Position numbers and translations under genes: made by a program
Part shown: positions 1 through 22,440 of the stretch, piece after piece
How the letters are laid out: every line of letters starts with the position of its first letter
How positions within the stretch are numbered: position 1 is the first letter of the stretch
Notes under the pieces: generated by a model
The model's input: the letters and a program-made list of their open reading frames with translations, nothing else
Database searches by the model: none
What the model was told of the DNA's origin: nothing
Assembly (NCBI GenBank): GCA_907164885.2
Contig: OU015493.1
Coordinates: 117,749,693 to 117,813,692 of the forward strand
From: Dolomedes plantarius
Lineage: Eukaryota > Arthropoda > Arachnida > Araneae > Dolomedidae
Direction of reading: 5' to 3'
Length of the DNA: 64,000 nucleotides

Positions 1-44
1 TACGTGATTCTATTCACACAATAAATAGATGAAACCGCATAGAA

Positions 45-407
45 CAGGGGTCCCCAACCTTTTTGTACCTAAGAGCACATTCAAGAATACCGGTCGGACG
101 GCGGGCACCGTTTATTTTTCCAAGGGGAATTTATAGTTGGACATAGTTAATTATACATACACATAATATACAAAAAAACATTTAATTCTCAAAATATAAT
201 TTAACATATAAAAATTATTGTTAATATGCTTGTGTAAAATAAATGATTACTAAATAATGCATACAAAATCTATTAAAAATGAGAAAACTTTTACATAGCA
301 TTTTATTGAAAACTGAAATATTTTTATCATGGTCGCACAGCGGCGGGCACAGGTAAAACGATCGGCGGGCGCCATGGTGCCCACGGGCATAGGGTTGGGG
401 ACCCCTG
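45..407. mobile_element. hAT-type MITE with 8-bp target duplication
   Basis: The ends are CAGGGGTCCCCAACC and its reverse complement (15 bp perfect), the hAT-Charlie-like terminus. It is flanked by gcatagaa (37-44) and gtatagaa (408-415), an 8-bp target duplication with one mismatch, as expected for hAT. It is 363 bp and has no transposase. Confidence 0.88.
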
Positions 408-415
408 GTATAGAA

Positions 416-2060
416 CATCACTTGATTGTCAGTTAGGTTGACTTAAAAACAAAAGGTAAGTACGATGCAAAACAAAACAGCCGTAGAAAAACTCTCCAAA
501 TTGGCATTTGCCATCCTTATGGAATTTTCTCTGTTTTTAACTCAGGTATTAATTGACATCCGTAACCATTTTTTTATTTTATAGCAATTTCATGTTGATT
601 AATCTAACCCGAGGATTTAAAGAATTATTGTTAAATGATTATGGTAAATGATTTTGAGGAAAGAGCCACAAATTCTCTGCCGGATTATTTATGGCATCAG
701 TTTTGACAATTACATTTTAAAAGTGGTGCCTTCGTTTATGCAAAAAGTGCGATTGGTGAATTATGCGAGTGGTGCTCTGCTTAGGGTGTTTAAGTTTTTG
801 ACGTAGGACAACGTCAAACTCCGAAGGAATGGTGCGCAAGCATTTTTCGTCCATGACCCACTTTCTTCAAATAGAGCCCCCACCCAACGAAAAAAAGTTT
901 TATACTAGCAATTTTTTATTTTTTTTAACTAGAAAAATGTTACCAGAAAATAGAAAAAAGAAATAAGCAAATTTCGAGAAACTATTTTAAAAATCAGTAA
1001 CTGTAGATTTTCGGTTTATACCTACTTTGCAGAATAACAGAAAAAATATATCTTGTTTACCTTCTGCACTTACTTTAGGCAAATCTGACGTGACTAAAAC
1101 TTTATTTTGATATATTAATAAGTACTTCAATTAGATAAAAATTAACAAAAATTAGAATTATAAAAGAGCATGATTTCAAAATTATAACCGAAGTATTAAA
1201 ACATTAAAAATTATAAACTTCCTCTATTTATATAAAACTAAAATTTTAAAAAATGAATGAGAAGCCTGAGCCTGGACCTCAGATATGAAATATGTGAAAC
1301 CGCGAACACACATTCTCGAAAGGGGAGCGAAGTGTAGGGGGGAACAGGGATTTATGGGTCTTCGCCTCGCCGCTCAGGTGCTCGCTTAGAAGGGCGGTTT
1401 TCTGACGAATGATCAAAGGGACGAGGGACCTTCTCCCCACGTTGGGGGGTGGGGGTCCCCGAATCTCGCTTTTCGTAAGCAGATGACGGAGAGGGGTTCA
1501 AAGGTCAAAGGGGTAATGATGTCGGGAAGTTGCGATCAGCGGGAAAGGGGAAAAGGTCGGTCGAATCGATTAGTCACGCTCCTGGAGCGTGACTAATGTC
1601 TCGTGAGGGGACGGGAGGGAGCTGATTCGCTTGTGTGTACATGCGGCTTGAGAGTGCTACTCTCGTATCATCTACCGAGTTAAAGTCTTGATCGTTGTTC
1701 GATTTTTACAACTTATAATTTTGAAAACCCAGTCTCACGCCGATAGGTATAAGCAAATAGAAGCAATGGAAGTATAGCCTTTTTCTGATGGAGATTTTAT
1801 TATAAAACTGTTCAGACAACTTATTTAACAATACCATATCATGTATTTTAACGTATAAAAATATAAATAAAAACCTAAAAAATGTGTAAATATAGAAAAT
1901 TTAAAGCATGGCTTTTAATTAAATAATTTAATATGATATAAATTGAATTCAGATTATATAAAATCCCGAGCACGGTGAATATTAATCTGAAAACTGCCTG
2001 TCTCTCCGACCCATAGATCTTGTTTTATAGCGTTTTTCTTTCGCACCGAACTTTTGAAAC

Positions 2061-2066
<6 letters not shown>
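416..2066. other. Non-coding stretch with a GC-rich island
   Basis: No gene is recognised. Bases 1265-1680 are distinctly richer in G and C than their surroundings, with G-runs, several CpGs and a perfect hairpin at 1569-1597. They could be an old promoter, a non-coding exon or a piece of foreign or repeat DNA. The remainder is plain AT-rich sequence. Confidence 0.4.
1569..1597. repeat. Perfect 14-bp inverted repeat with a one-base spacer
   Basis: Arm attagtcacgctcc (1569-1582) is followed by a single T and by its exact reverse complement at 1584-1597. It lies inside the GC-rich island. It could be a binding palindrome or an RNA hairpin; nothing in the sequence decides. Confidence 0.75.

Positions 2067-2067
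<1 letters not shown>

Positions 2068-2114
<47 letters not shown>
2068..2114. repeat. (TA)n microsatellite
   Basis: About 23 uninterrupted TA units immediately left of the pogo-like MITE, which probably inserted at a TA in or beside this tract. Confidence 0.95.
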
Positions 2115-2116
<2 letters not shown>

Positions 2117-2119
<3 letters not shown>

Positions 2120-2289
2120 TGGAATCTCGATCGATTGTTCTCCGAATAATCGTTTTCCCGTATGTGTCGTTTATTTCACCCAGTCCCGACTGCCATATTG
2201 CTTTACTGTGTTCCCGCATCTATCGTTTTCCCGCATTTATCGTTCAATTCAGTCGGTCCCTTGAAAAACGATAGATCGAGATTCCACTG
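2117..2289. mobile_element. Pogo/Tigger-like MITE
   Basis: The termini start CAGTGGAATCTCGATC on both strands (about 23 bp with three mismatches). The 3' flank is TA at 2290-2291 and the 5' flank CA may be a mutated TA. Size is 173 bp and there is no coding sequence. CAGT-type ends with TA duplication fit the pogo branch of Tc1/mariner. Confidence 0.72.
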
Positions 2290-2836
2290 TATATATATAA
2301 GGAATTATTATGGGGGGGGCTAACCATATGAAACTTTAAAAGGGGGCTTGCTAGAGAAAATGGGAATTATCAATTAAATTCTATTAATTTACGAAGTATC
2401 GGAAAAGAAACATTGCGGGGAAAATAGATAATAGGGTTGGATTTGATTAACAGCTTAACTCCACCCCAGCCTCACTTTCGGTGCAAACGTTAGAGCTCTT
2501 GTGTGCATGCGCAGTATTTCTAGAAGCTGGACACAAAGGGTTGAAAACGGCAGAGACAATGGGATGACCGACTAGGGAAAACGTGCCGCTTGGTGGGCAT
2601 GCTCTGGATAGGGATGGGACTAAATTAATATTAATTATTGGAGCTGAGCACCTGAATTTGATTTAATAAATATATTTTGGATATTAATTGGTTTGGTGTT
2701 TGTTGCCACTCGCCACATCTGACTGCTGGTAGAAAAAGATGGAGGATTTTCGGGAGTCGACTGCTGTTTTACGGAGTAACTTGATCAACTAGTTCGGACT
2801 ACAATGGTTTAAAATATGGGCGTGAAGAACAAGTCC
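2290..2836. other. Non-coding stretch
   Basis: I see no gene or element with clear ends in this stretch of mixed composition. Confidence 0.5.
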
Positions 2837-2837
2837 G

Positions 2838-2899
<62 letters not shown>
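2837..2899. repeat. Compound (CA)n-(TA)n microsatellite
   Basis: About ten CA units run directly into about 22 TA units. Predicted reading frames across it are repeat artefacts. Confidence 0.95.
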
Positions 2900-2901
<2 letters not shown>

Positions 2902-3888
2902 ATACTGGAATGATGCGCTAGACATCGGTGGGACAGAATCAAGAGTTTATGCCGAGAAGTCCCATATTGCAACAAACCTAAAGCTTTTTAGAGAGTTTTT
3001 AACTCCCTTAATTTACATGTTATTTACAAGAAAACTTAAAAATTCATATGAAAAGAATTACAGATAATATTTCTCTATATACCTACAATAACATCAAGAT
3101 AATAAAAATCACTATACCATTGAAACTGAGTTTATAAAACATCGAGGTAAGATTTTAGAAAAATGGATATCTAAGCAAAGATACTCGTTTTCCAAAAGAA
3201 AAAAAGAGGTTTATAACTCTAAGCATATTATAAGTATGATCATATACGTATTTTAATATATAGATCATATAGACATTGCTTGCAAGTATTCTACAATATA
3301 AAAAACTAATTTTTTTTGCTTCAATCTCGATCTAAGGAAAACTGAAACAAGAGTTGCAGCTTAAACATATGTTAACCTCTCTGTATATTACCTCTTTTTA
3401 TTATACTATTGAGGGGGGGGGGGGATTCCACGTTTGCGGATTAATCTCCTTTATATCTGTTCTTCTTTTATTACACATTAAAGAAGTAATGAAGGATTAA
3501 CTAGAAAATTAACAGGTAGTGCCTAGGGAGTGGCCTTCGAACCACATATGGTGAGGGAAATTACTCCTCTTTCAATCCGTTCATTTTTGTGCATAGAAAA
3601 GATACGAGTATAACGAAAGATTAATGAGAAAATCAATCATTATAATAATGTAAAGAGAAACCATTACACAAAAACGTCTTAGGAAAACATTGCAGATTCA
3701 CATCAATTATTTTATACTTATGTGGTAGATTTTTCGCACCATTTAAACGCTCTTTTGATTATATAATTGATAGAGTGTTCTGTGTGCACAGTGAATATCC
3801 TTGATATTTTGCAGTTTGCTTTTCTTGTATTATGCTCAAGCTTGGACATCTAAATTCTTACAATTTACCGCATTGAAATTCTTTTACA
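2900..3888. other. AT-rich non-coding stretch upstream of the small candidate gene
   Basis: No coding sequence is recognised. A run of about twelve G lies at 3412-3423. The right end leads into a pyrimidine-rich acceptor (AG 3888-3889), so part of this may be a 5' UTR intron of the candidate gene. Confidence 0.4.
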
Positions 3889-3898
3889 GTGTAATACA

Positions 3899-14198
<10,300 letters not shown>

Positions 14199-14995
14199 AT
14201 GTGGCTCAATTATCATGACTTAACGGGATCTACACCACCAAAGTCTTTAGAACCCAGTACCAGTTCAAAATGTTCCCAGATATATTATAAGCTAATAATT
14301 TTTGAAAAATAAATTCCACGAAAGTTTTCTTATGATTTGATTTTTAAAAAAGGTGCTTTGAATAAAATTCTTTACATATAGATCTATAAAAGAGAATTTA
14401 CATGTTTGCATAGCTATTATCACATCACTCGCAATCGGGGTTAGAGTGATACAATTACGCTAAAAAAAATTGTGATTCCATCTAGATTCATGGTTTTCAA
14501 GAAAAGGTAAACAATGTAATTTATATTCTGTTCGCATGCAGTAGAAAAGCTTGATAATTAAAAAATAGAAGTTCAAGAAAAATATCAATTAATAAAAAGG
14601 ATTGAATCGCGACTTTCGAAAAATTGATAAAGCTTCGAAATCAGTGCTTCGAAACGTGTAACCTAGAACAAAATAAGGCGAGACTCTCCTCAAAAATTAC
14701 TTAATGAACATGAATCGTACTTAAAATGTGAATTAAAATTTTGTTCTGTCAAAGTGGTGGAAACAGTGTGGCTGCGTTATAATATTATGATTACCAGAAT
14801 GTAAAGTTTTATCCATGGATTTGTCGATACTGGTCATCACAGACCAATATGGAAGAGGACGTTAATTTAGAATTTATGAAATGACATAAGTAATCCGTAA
14901 CTTGAGATAGTTATCTTTTACATCCGTATGTGAACTGCATAAATAAATCTCTACTACAGTACACAGAGCATATAAAAATAAATGCAAGTGCAGTA
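14199..14995. other. AT-rich stretch downstream of the small candidate gene
   Basis: An AATAAA at 14308-14313, about 110 bp after the stop codon, could be the polyadenylation signal of the candidate gene. Nothing else is recognised. Confidence 0.4.
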
Positions 14996-15416
14996 GCAGG
15001 GCCGGGCCGATCCATAATGGCCCATGAGGCAAGTTTTAAAAACGCCGCCTTCTTAAAATTTTGGAGAGACTCTTAGTAATGAAAGTATTATTATTAGCAA
15101 TATTCTACTTAATAGAATGACGGACATTTTGAGGAAAATATGTATTATTTTTTTTTAAAGTTATCTATTAAAAAACAAATAAAAATTACTGAACCTAAAA
15201 AATAGCAGAAAAAGTAAATAAATTTGAATACAAGTTATGTAATAAAAATAATTACTAAATCATTATTAGAGCCTTTAATGCAGCAAATTGCTTGATTGCA
15301 TCTTTATAATTTATTATATAAGATACCGTAAAAATTTCGTATTTTTCCTTTTTCGTTTTGGTCCCTATTTCATTTCAGCGCCCGAGGCAGTCGCCTCAGC
15401 TATGGGAATGGTCCTG
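14996..15416. mobile_element. hAT-type MITE with a perfect 8-bp target duplication
   Basis: The ends are CAGGGCCGGGCC... and ...AATGGTCCTG, so only the outer few bases match as an inverted repeat. The flanks are tgcagtag at 14988-14995 and tgcagtag at 15417-15424, an exact 8-bp duplication. It is 421 bp and non-coding. The 3' portion is GC-rich against an AT-rich body. Confidence 0.82.
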
Positions 15417-15424
15417 TGCAGTAG

Positions 15425-16862
15425 GACAAATGCATGGTTGTCAACTATTATTTAACTGTGGGAGTCATCTGCGCCACCACAGTAGATTTTTTTTTTAAAT
15501 ATTCGCTTGATCAACTTAAAATAACAGAATAACAGACGAATATCTTGATATGACCGCTGTTAAGTGATTTCTAAAAAATTTGAATATTGATTTTTTTCGT
15601 ATACTCTCTAAAGTTATTGCGTTATACTCGTAAAATCTCATTTGAGCATTTAAAAGTTTATTTCTTAGGCATCTTTATACAAAAAAGAAATTCTGGACTT
15701 TTACATTTTATTATGTTGTATTCATAATAAAAAGAGAAAAAGGAATATCATTATATTCGACTTAGAAAACCCCCCAAAAGATTATATGATATTGGCTGTG
15801 TGTTATGAGTTCGAAATTATACCGCTTTATTTTCTGGAATCTACACTATATAAGCCTTTAGAAGGGAGACAACAAGGACAAACAACAGAATAGCTTGTAG
15901 TTTTCTACCTTACTCCATTCAATACAAATACATATTAAAACTGTAAATTGACGAACGCTCTGGTAACTTGGATTCACACTACAGAATGATACTACTTCGT
16001 ATAACCTTTCAAATTTGATGTCAGAAAATTCGAAAATTACTCGTTCGATATATTAAAATTTAGGCAATATCTACTTTTAAAAAAGGATTAATAAAAACTA
16101 GCGACTGAATTATTGTATATGGTAACAATGATGTGTAAAACAACTTCGTGATTACTTATCTTTCTTTATACCCTCTAACCTCCGCATATTCCTTAAACGG
16201 ATGCGGAAGTTTGACAAGACCCGAGAGAAGATTAGCATCAGGCTGTTCTTGCAGAATGATATAAATTTAAGAAATCTGAACAAACTATCTACACCAAATC
16301 TTTGCTTGACTCAGTTATTGTTTTTTCCTAACTTTCCAATTAATCTTTTCTGACACTCTTCATGCGATTTTTTTTTCTATTTCCTAACTTATCCTACAAA
16401 CATCAATCATTTTATTTTAGTTTAATAAAATATATATATATAGCTTTAACATTTTTATTGAATTAGAAGAAAACGTGCGAAGGGTTATTTACCAAGAGGG
16501 CTGAGCACGTACAGAATTTTGGGTTAAAAGAGGCTTGGAGACAATACATCTGGTGGGCTTACATCATTTATATAAAATTAAGTACATTGGGTAAAATTAA
16601 GTACATTGGGTTATTTTTCTTTCTGAAATTAATCGAAATAAAGATCGTTCAATGATATAGTTTATAATGTCATGGGAGTCTTTATGAATAACTAGAAACA
16701 TCACTAAAGCGACGAAGCTAAAACTATGCAGTAAACCCTGAGCCGGGTGAGGACCGAATGGATAGATAGGATACCACTTTTCAGTACCAGAAACTGCGAG
16801 TTCAATTTCCATGGTTGACATGGGTATGTGTAGTCATTTGGCAAAGCCTTTGAACTGTAAGT
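15425..16862. other. AT-rich non-coding stretch
   Basis: No gene or bounded repeat recognised in these 1.4 kb. A short duplicated phrase (ttaagtacattgggt) occurs near 16577-16611. Confidence 0.5.
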
Positions 16863-17048
16863 CTAAGGGCCTGTTCACATAGGAGTCCGTTGCGTTGCGT
16901 TAAGGGAAAGATGACGTTGAGACGAAAATCATAGGCGTTAAAAAGTTTAGCAATGAAATTTTTAACTCTTATGATTGGTTTATTTTCGTCTCAACGTCAT
17001 CTTTACCTTAACGCTACGCAACGGACTCCTATGTGAACAGGCCCTTAG
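16863..17048. mobile_element. Foldback MITE (near-perfect palindrome)
   Basis: Bases 16863-16945 and 16967-17048 are nearly exact reverse complements, starting ctaagggcctgttcacatag. The loop is about 20 bases. The whole unit could extrude as a hairpin. The start resembles the element at 42847-43018. The superfamily is not clear because the flanking duplication cannot be separated from the palindrome. Confidence 0.75.
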
Positions 17049-17221
17049 CCTTTTTAGTCCTCATGGTAGAAGATAACAGTAGCGCCAAAGAAAAAAAAAT
17101 TGTAAAGACTTCAAAATTCAAAATGCAATGTGAGGTGAACACTGACACCACACCAATCCTCAATTTCAATTCTGTGACAAGTACATGAAGTGGAGCAATT
17201 TCTTTTTTCCCATTGACTGCA
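17049..17221. other. Short unique stretch left of the nested LTR elements
   Basis: No gene recognised. It ends in the 5-bp target GCCAA (17222-17226) of the minus-strand Gypsy element. Confidence 0.5.
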
Positions 17222-17226
17222 GCCAA

Positions 17227-17413
17227 TGTTAAATATTTGTTTGATATTGGTGTAATTATTTTGTTGAATCATTGAGGAGACGAATGACCGACATTATCAA
17301 CTATATGTTTTATTGAAGGAGATCAACAACAGGAACAGAAGCAGAACAAAAAGTGGGTAGAAGCGGAAGTAGAAAATAGTAGTAGTGGAAGTAGCAGTAG
17401 TTAATACATAACA
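17227..17413 (-). repeat. 3' LTR of the minus-strand Gypsy element
   Basis: 187 bp, TG...CA on either strand, about 95% alike to the other LTR. It differs by an extra aguggaagtagc-like stretch near 17385 in DNA form (agtggaagtagc). Confidence 0.9.
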
Positions 17414-17516
17414 ATTCTCAGATGCTTATTTAAAACGTTAAATATTTACCTATATACAAATTGTAAATTAATGAAGGAAATTGAAATAAAGATTAAATTA
17501 CATCGAATACACACAC

Positions 17517-17586
<70 letters not shown>
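17414..17586 (-). other. Untranslated 3' region of the Gypsy element with a (TA)n tract
   Basis: Non-coding, between the pol stop codon and the 3' LTR. It includes (CA)n and (TA)n at about 17508-17584, which probably expanded after insertion. Confidence 0.6.
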
Positions 17587-17588
<2 letters not shown>

Positions 17589-17859
17589 AGAGATTTAGCT
17601 TCACAACTGGTTTTCGTTGACGAGTTGATCTTCTCAATGGGGTTGGATGATCTGTAATGCTGGAGTCAGATGTTTTAACACTGTTCTTTTGTGGTACTGT
17701 GGAGCTTGAGGGTAACTGGAGAAAAGAATTCGGATCATTGAGTTTTACACTTCGGGAAGTAACATTCATTGGAGGTTGATGTGCAGGAACATGGCCGTGC
17801 TGTTGCGAGGAAATACCATTGTGATGACTGAAGATTGAAGGACTGGATGTTGGCAGCGA
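17587..17859 (-). pseudogene. pol: C-terminal end of the Gypsy integrase, separated by the BEL insertion
   Basis: On the minus strand it reads open from the insertion point to a stop at 17587-17589. It is Ser/Pro/His/Gln-rich (HHNGISSQQHGHVPAHQPP) and ends RRSTRQRKPVVKLNL, the typical basic tail of K02A2.6-like Gypsy polyproteins. It is the continuation of the frame left at 24487. Confidence 0.85.
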
Positions 17860-17864
17860 GAAGT

Positions 17865-18116
17865 TGTTTGGAAATTTGTGTTAATTTTATCTCCCCTAGA
17901 TGGCACTATATGTCAATGTAAGTTTAATATTTACTATGCTTTGTCTGACGTCACTTACTTACTCTCGTGGCAGGCAACGTAAAGGATGAGCTATGTAAAC
18001 TCTCATCTTTAATAATTGTTTGAATACAAATGTATATATGTAAAATAAATAACTGTAAATTTTAGAAGATAGATGTTTTATTAATGCACCTTCTTCACTG
18101 ATCCACGGATGCAAAA
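17865..18116 (+). repeat. 5' LTR of the BEL/Pao element
   Basis: 252 bp, starting TGTTTGGAAATTTGTG. The end is set at ...GCAAAA by the start of the primer-binding site (tggtgcatacgg) and by the target duplication. It therefore does not end in the usual CA. Confidence 0.88.
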
Positions 18117-18307
18117 TGGTGCATACGGCTATGAACTGGAACTAATATATTTTGATTCGAATGGACACAACCTGCGCTGAAAAAAAATGGCTCATCGGAT
18201 GCAGCGTTGATGCTGAAAGGAAATAAAAAGAATTTTTGTCGGATTTATTAAAGCTGTTATTTAATTATTTCGGATACCTTAATTAAAGGTAAGGTCTTTT
18301 ATAATAT

Positions 18308-19560
18308 TTGAAAATTAATAAATTGGCAAAAAGCGTTGAAAAAAGGAGCACAGCTAGAGCTAATATAACGAAATTGATAAAAAAGATTCAAACTTTGAAT
18401 TATGTAGAAGAAACTGTTGAAAATCTAACAGAAATAAATGAGCTGTTAGAAACGAAAGCAAACACACTTAAGGAACATAATTTAGAAATTGAAGATCTCA
18501 TCACGGATCCAGTTAAATTCAAAACGAAATTGCTAAATCGGAAGAGTATGATGAAAAAATTATTACGGCTAAAACTAAACTTGAAACTAAAATTAAAGAA
18601 ATGAATAAAAATGGCGATCAAAGTTCCCATGGAAGTCATAACACCTCAAATGTTACTGAACATAATTTTACGGCATTAAAATTGCCTAAATTAGAAATCC
18701 CGCGTTTTTCTGGTGATTCTAATTTCATGGAATTCCTTAACTGCTTTGATAGCGCAATAGGGTCGAACGATTCCCTGACTAAAATTGAAAAATTTCAGTA
18801 TTTAAACTCCTTGCTTTCTCCCCCCGCCTATAGTGTGGTTCCTGGATTCGAATTAAATGAAAAGAACTATGACTCTTGCCTTGAACTTTTAAAGCAGAGT
18901 TATGGTCGCACTGATTATAATATTAATTTATATTTCTCCAAATGACTTAACTTAAAACGCTAAGAACCGGTAAGAAATTCATCTTATGTAAAAGGATTGC
19001 GTAAATTGTATGATGAGATAGAGGTGAACATAAGAAATTTACACGCACTAAATGTAACCGAAGGATCGTATGGTCATTTATTAAATCCCCTACTCTTAAA
19101 ATTGTTATCCCAAGATTTAATTTTGGAATTTCACCGAAAACGAAATAAGGGAGCGAATTGTGAAATTTTGGAAATTATGACTTTTTTGAGAAATGAAGTC
19201 GAATCAAGGTAAATTTGTGAAACTGTAATGAATTCTTCCAAAGTTTGCGAAACTAAACGCACCTCTTATCAAAGTTATCAAACGGGACAAACGTATCATA
19301 AGAATTATTCGAAACCTAAAAATTTTTCAACCGCTGCAACATTACTTGCACTAGTAAAAATGCATGCATATTTTGCGAATTAAATCACGAATCTATAAAT
19401 TGTAGGAAATTAGACGTAGACCAAAAAATTAGTAAACTTAAGTCTGAAGGACGATGCTAAGCGTGTTTCAAGCCCAGACATACCAGCGGAAGCTGCCGAC
19501 TAGTTATTTCATGTGAAATATGTTTTTCAAAATTTCACCATAAATCAGTTTGTAGGAAAA
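18308..19560 (+). pseudogene. gag: BEL/Pao gag polyprotein, frame-broken
   Basis: The N-terminal coiled-coil part (from about 18308) contains KRSTARANITKLIKKIQTLN, then a frame change near 18530. The capsid part (18601-18945) reads LKLPKLEIPRFSGDSNFMEF and INLYFSK, the pattern of the DUF1759 domain of Pao elements. A TGA at 18943-18945 interrupts it and it resumes at 18997-19212 (ALNVTEGSYGHLLNPLLLKL). Two zinc-knuckle groups follow at about 19360-19550, including CIFCELNHESINC and CFKPRHTSGSC. Confidence 0.88.
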
Positions 19561-19739
19561 ATGGTAAACCTTCTAATGGTTCGGTAGAGCGTAGCAAGGA
19601 AAATTGTAATAATTCGCGTAGCTTAAATTCTAATGAAACCGAAAATGAATGGACCAGCTCTACTGTTTCTGAAGTTATAAGTTCTGTTTCTCAATGTAAT
19701 CTTAATGCGAACTGTTCTAAAAATGTTTATTTGCAAACT

Positions 19740-20287
19740 TCCACTGTCGTAGCTAAATCGGAAAATAAATCTTGCTTATCAAGATTAATGTTTGATAGTG
19801 GAAGTTCACGTTCTTTTATAAGTGAAAATTTGCGAATGATTTAAATTTAAAAACGATTCGGAATGAGATTTTGTCAGTCTATTCTTTCGGAATGAAAAAC
19901 CCAAAAGATAAAGTTTATCGAGCTGTTGAATTAACACTCGAAAGTACAAATTCTCCTTTTCGAAAAACTCAGGAATTATTTGTGTCTAGAACTATTACAG
20001 GTGCTACCGTTAAATACCCAGACGAAAAAATAAAAGACTTAATGCTGAAAAGGAATTTACGGTTAGCTGATGATTCAGCTAGCTCAAATAATATAGATAT
20101 TCTTTTAGGGGCAGATGTTTGCTGGGAACTAATTTATCAGGAAAAGATTCCTATTAGTAAACATTTATCAGCTTTGAATAGTGCGTTCGGTTGGCTAATT
20201 ACTGGAGCAGACAAAGACGAAAGTAGTTGTTCTGAGCACATGATTATTGTGAATAATGCGATTTCAAATGATTTGCGAATGTTCTGA
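19740..20287 (+). pseudogene. pol: BEL/Pao protease region (A17 type)
   Basis: The protease active site is visible as RLMFDSGSSRSFIS at about 19780-19825 with its Asp-Ser-Gly intact. A frame break follows at about 19840, and the rest reads open from 19871 to 20287 (ELFVSRTITGATVKYPDEKI, then LLGADVCWELI), the DUF1758-like part of Pao polyproteins. Confidence 0.8.
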
Positions 20288-21150
20288 GAAATTGATGAAT
20301 TTCCGAATGAGACTAAAAATCTGTCGGAAAAGGAAAATCAATTAATCAAAAATTTTGAAGATTCTTTAAAATTTAACGGAGAGCGCTATGTTTGTAAATT
20401 AATGTGGAAAGATAATATGGGATCACCCCCCAATTGGATTCTAATTATGAGGTGGCGAGCAGATGCTTTAATTCATTAAAAAATAAATTGGATAAAAATC
20501 TTAGAGCTTAAATATAAAGAAATTGTATCGGATCAATTGGAATGTAATTTTGTGGAAAAATGTATTAATGAGGATTTAAATTCAGGTTATTATATTCCTC
20601 ACAGGGCAGTAATAAGGGAGAATAAAGAAACTACTCGCGTTCGTAAGGTTTATGATTGCAGCTCTAAAGCAAATGACAATAAAAATTCTTTGAATGATTC
20701 ACTTGAATCTGGAGTTAACCTTTATCCAAATTTATTAGATGTAATACTTGAATTTCGGGAAAATCAAGTTGCGTTTTGCGGAGATCTAGAAAATGCTTTC
20801 CTTGTGATAGAAATTGCGGAAGAGGATAGAAAGTATCTAAAATTTTTGTGGTTTTCGGACAACCCGGATTATTCGGTAAACACTTCAACTTAATCGTTTA
20901 CCATTCGGATTAACGACGTCTCCGTTCGCGCTAGCTTGTGTTTTGAAATTTCACATTAGGAAATTTAAAGATGATTACCCTGATTGTTATGAAATGTTAA
21001 ATTCTCTGTATATCGATGACTTGTCCGATGGAGCTAAAATTGCTCAGGATGCCTATAAGTTAACCTCTTTGGCTATAGAAATATTACGTGTCGCTGGATT
21101 CAAATTGAGAAAATTAAAAACTGTGAGGAACTAAATAAACTTTGGCGTGA
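20288..21150 (+). pseudogene. pol: BEL/Pao reverse transcriptase, frame-broken
   Basis: Motifs in order are YYIPHRAVIRENKETTRVRK, VYDCSSKAN, AFCGDLENAFLVIEI (first catalytic Asp at CGDLENAF), LPFGLTTSPFALACVL in another frame, and SLYIDDLSDGAK with the Y-x-D-D box at about 21006-21020. Frame changes fall near 20893 and 20940, and stops near 20480. Confidence 0.87.
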
Positions 21151-22440
21151 AAACGGGTATGAGGAAAATATGGATTTTGGACTTAGAAAAGGGTTCTTGG
21201 GATTAAAGTGGGATCATATTAAGGATGAAATTAAGTTAGATTTAAAGGATGTTAGGGATTCCTTGGAATTTGGAATCACCAAGCGACATGTGCTCAGAAT
21301 GATTTCTAAAATATTTGATCCTTGCGGACTAATTAGTCCTTTCGTAATAAGAGTTAAAATTCTCATGCAAGAAATGTGGCAAAGAGGTCTAAAATGGGAC
21401 GAAAACTTGCCAAACGACTTAGAAAAGGAGTGGGGAATGTGGTGTTCTGAACTTGCTGAACTGGAAAATTGTAAAATTGAACGTAAACTTTTTTCAACAG
21501 AAGACGTTAGTGAAGTTTCTCTGCATATTTTTGTGGCATGAAGCCCTAAGGTTTATGGGGTGTGGCATACCTCCGATACTTTACAACCGAAGGAAAAAAT
21601 AAAATTAGTTTTGGGATTTCGAAAAGTAAAGTTGCTCCTTTAAAAACTTTAACTTTAGCAAGATTAGAGTTGATTGCAGCACTTGTAGGTGCTCGTCTAG
21701 GTAAATATATTCAGAACATCTTTCCAGCCTTCACTCAAAAAATATTTTTTGGAGTGACTCTAAAATAGGGCTCCACTGGGTGAAAGGTTCGTCTAAAGTT
21801 TGGAAACCTTTTGTGGCAAATCAGGTAGCTCAGGTACAATCACTCTCTCTACCTGAGTGTTGGAATTTTTGCAGTGGATCGGAAAATCGAGCTAACCTTA
21901 CTACTAGAGGAGAATCGGCAAAAATGATCCTTTCGAGTTCTTTGTGGTGAACAGGCCCCCCTTGGTTGTCACAACCGGTTCACCTGTGGCCTGGTGAAAG
22001 CTCCTCCAACCGACCTGATGACAATTGTAATGAAGAGCTAATTTCGAAGGAGCTTCGAACTGTAGCAGTGAATACTGTAGCCTTGACTGAACCAAATATA
22101 GAATTAACAAAATACAGTAGTTTTTTAAAATGTCTGTGAATTTTTGCATGGATAAAACAATTTGCAGCTAGAGCAAGAAATCTAACATCTGATAGCGGTC
22201 CTCTTTCTGCTCGAGAATTCGAAGAAGCCGAACAGTATTTTATCCGGAAAATCCAAAGTGAACATTTTTCAAAGGAAATAAAATCTCTGAAATCTAAAAA
22301 ACCTATTTCCTCCGACTCTAACATCTTTTCCTTGGCCCCATTCCTGGATGAAAATAATGTGATTAGAATAAAGGGAAGAATGAACGAGGCAGAATTTACT
22401 TTAGGTGAAAAACACCCTATTCTACTACCAAGAAATTCCC
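21151..22440 (+). pseudogene. pol: BEL/Pao RNase H and linker, frame-broken
   Basis: The thumb/connection region (21170-21541) reads GLKWDHIKDEIKLDL and SKIFDPCGLISPFVIRVKIL, typical of Pao. RNase H-like sequence continues with SKSKVAPLKTLTLARLELIA (21562-21768). Several frame breaks follow up to the integrase. Confidence 0.82.

Noticed and set aside
2020..2274. Open frames of repeated Ile-Tyr across TA repeats (also near 2850 and 13100)
   Set aside because: They are translations of (TA)n microsatellites and have no start context or homology.
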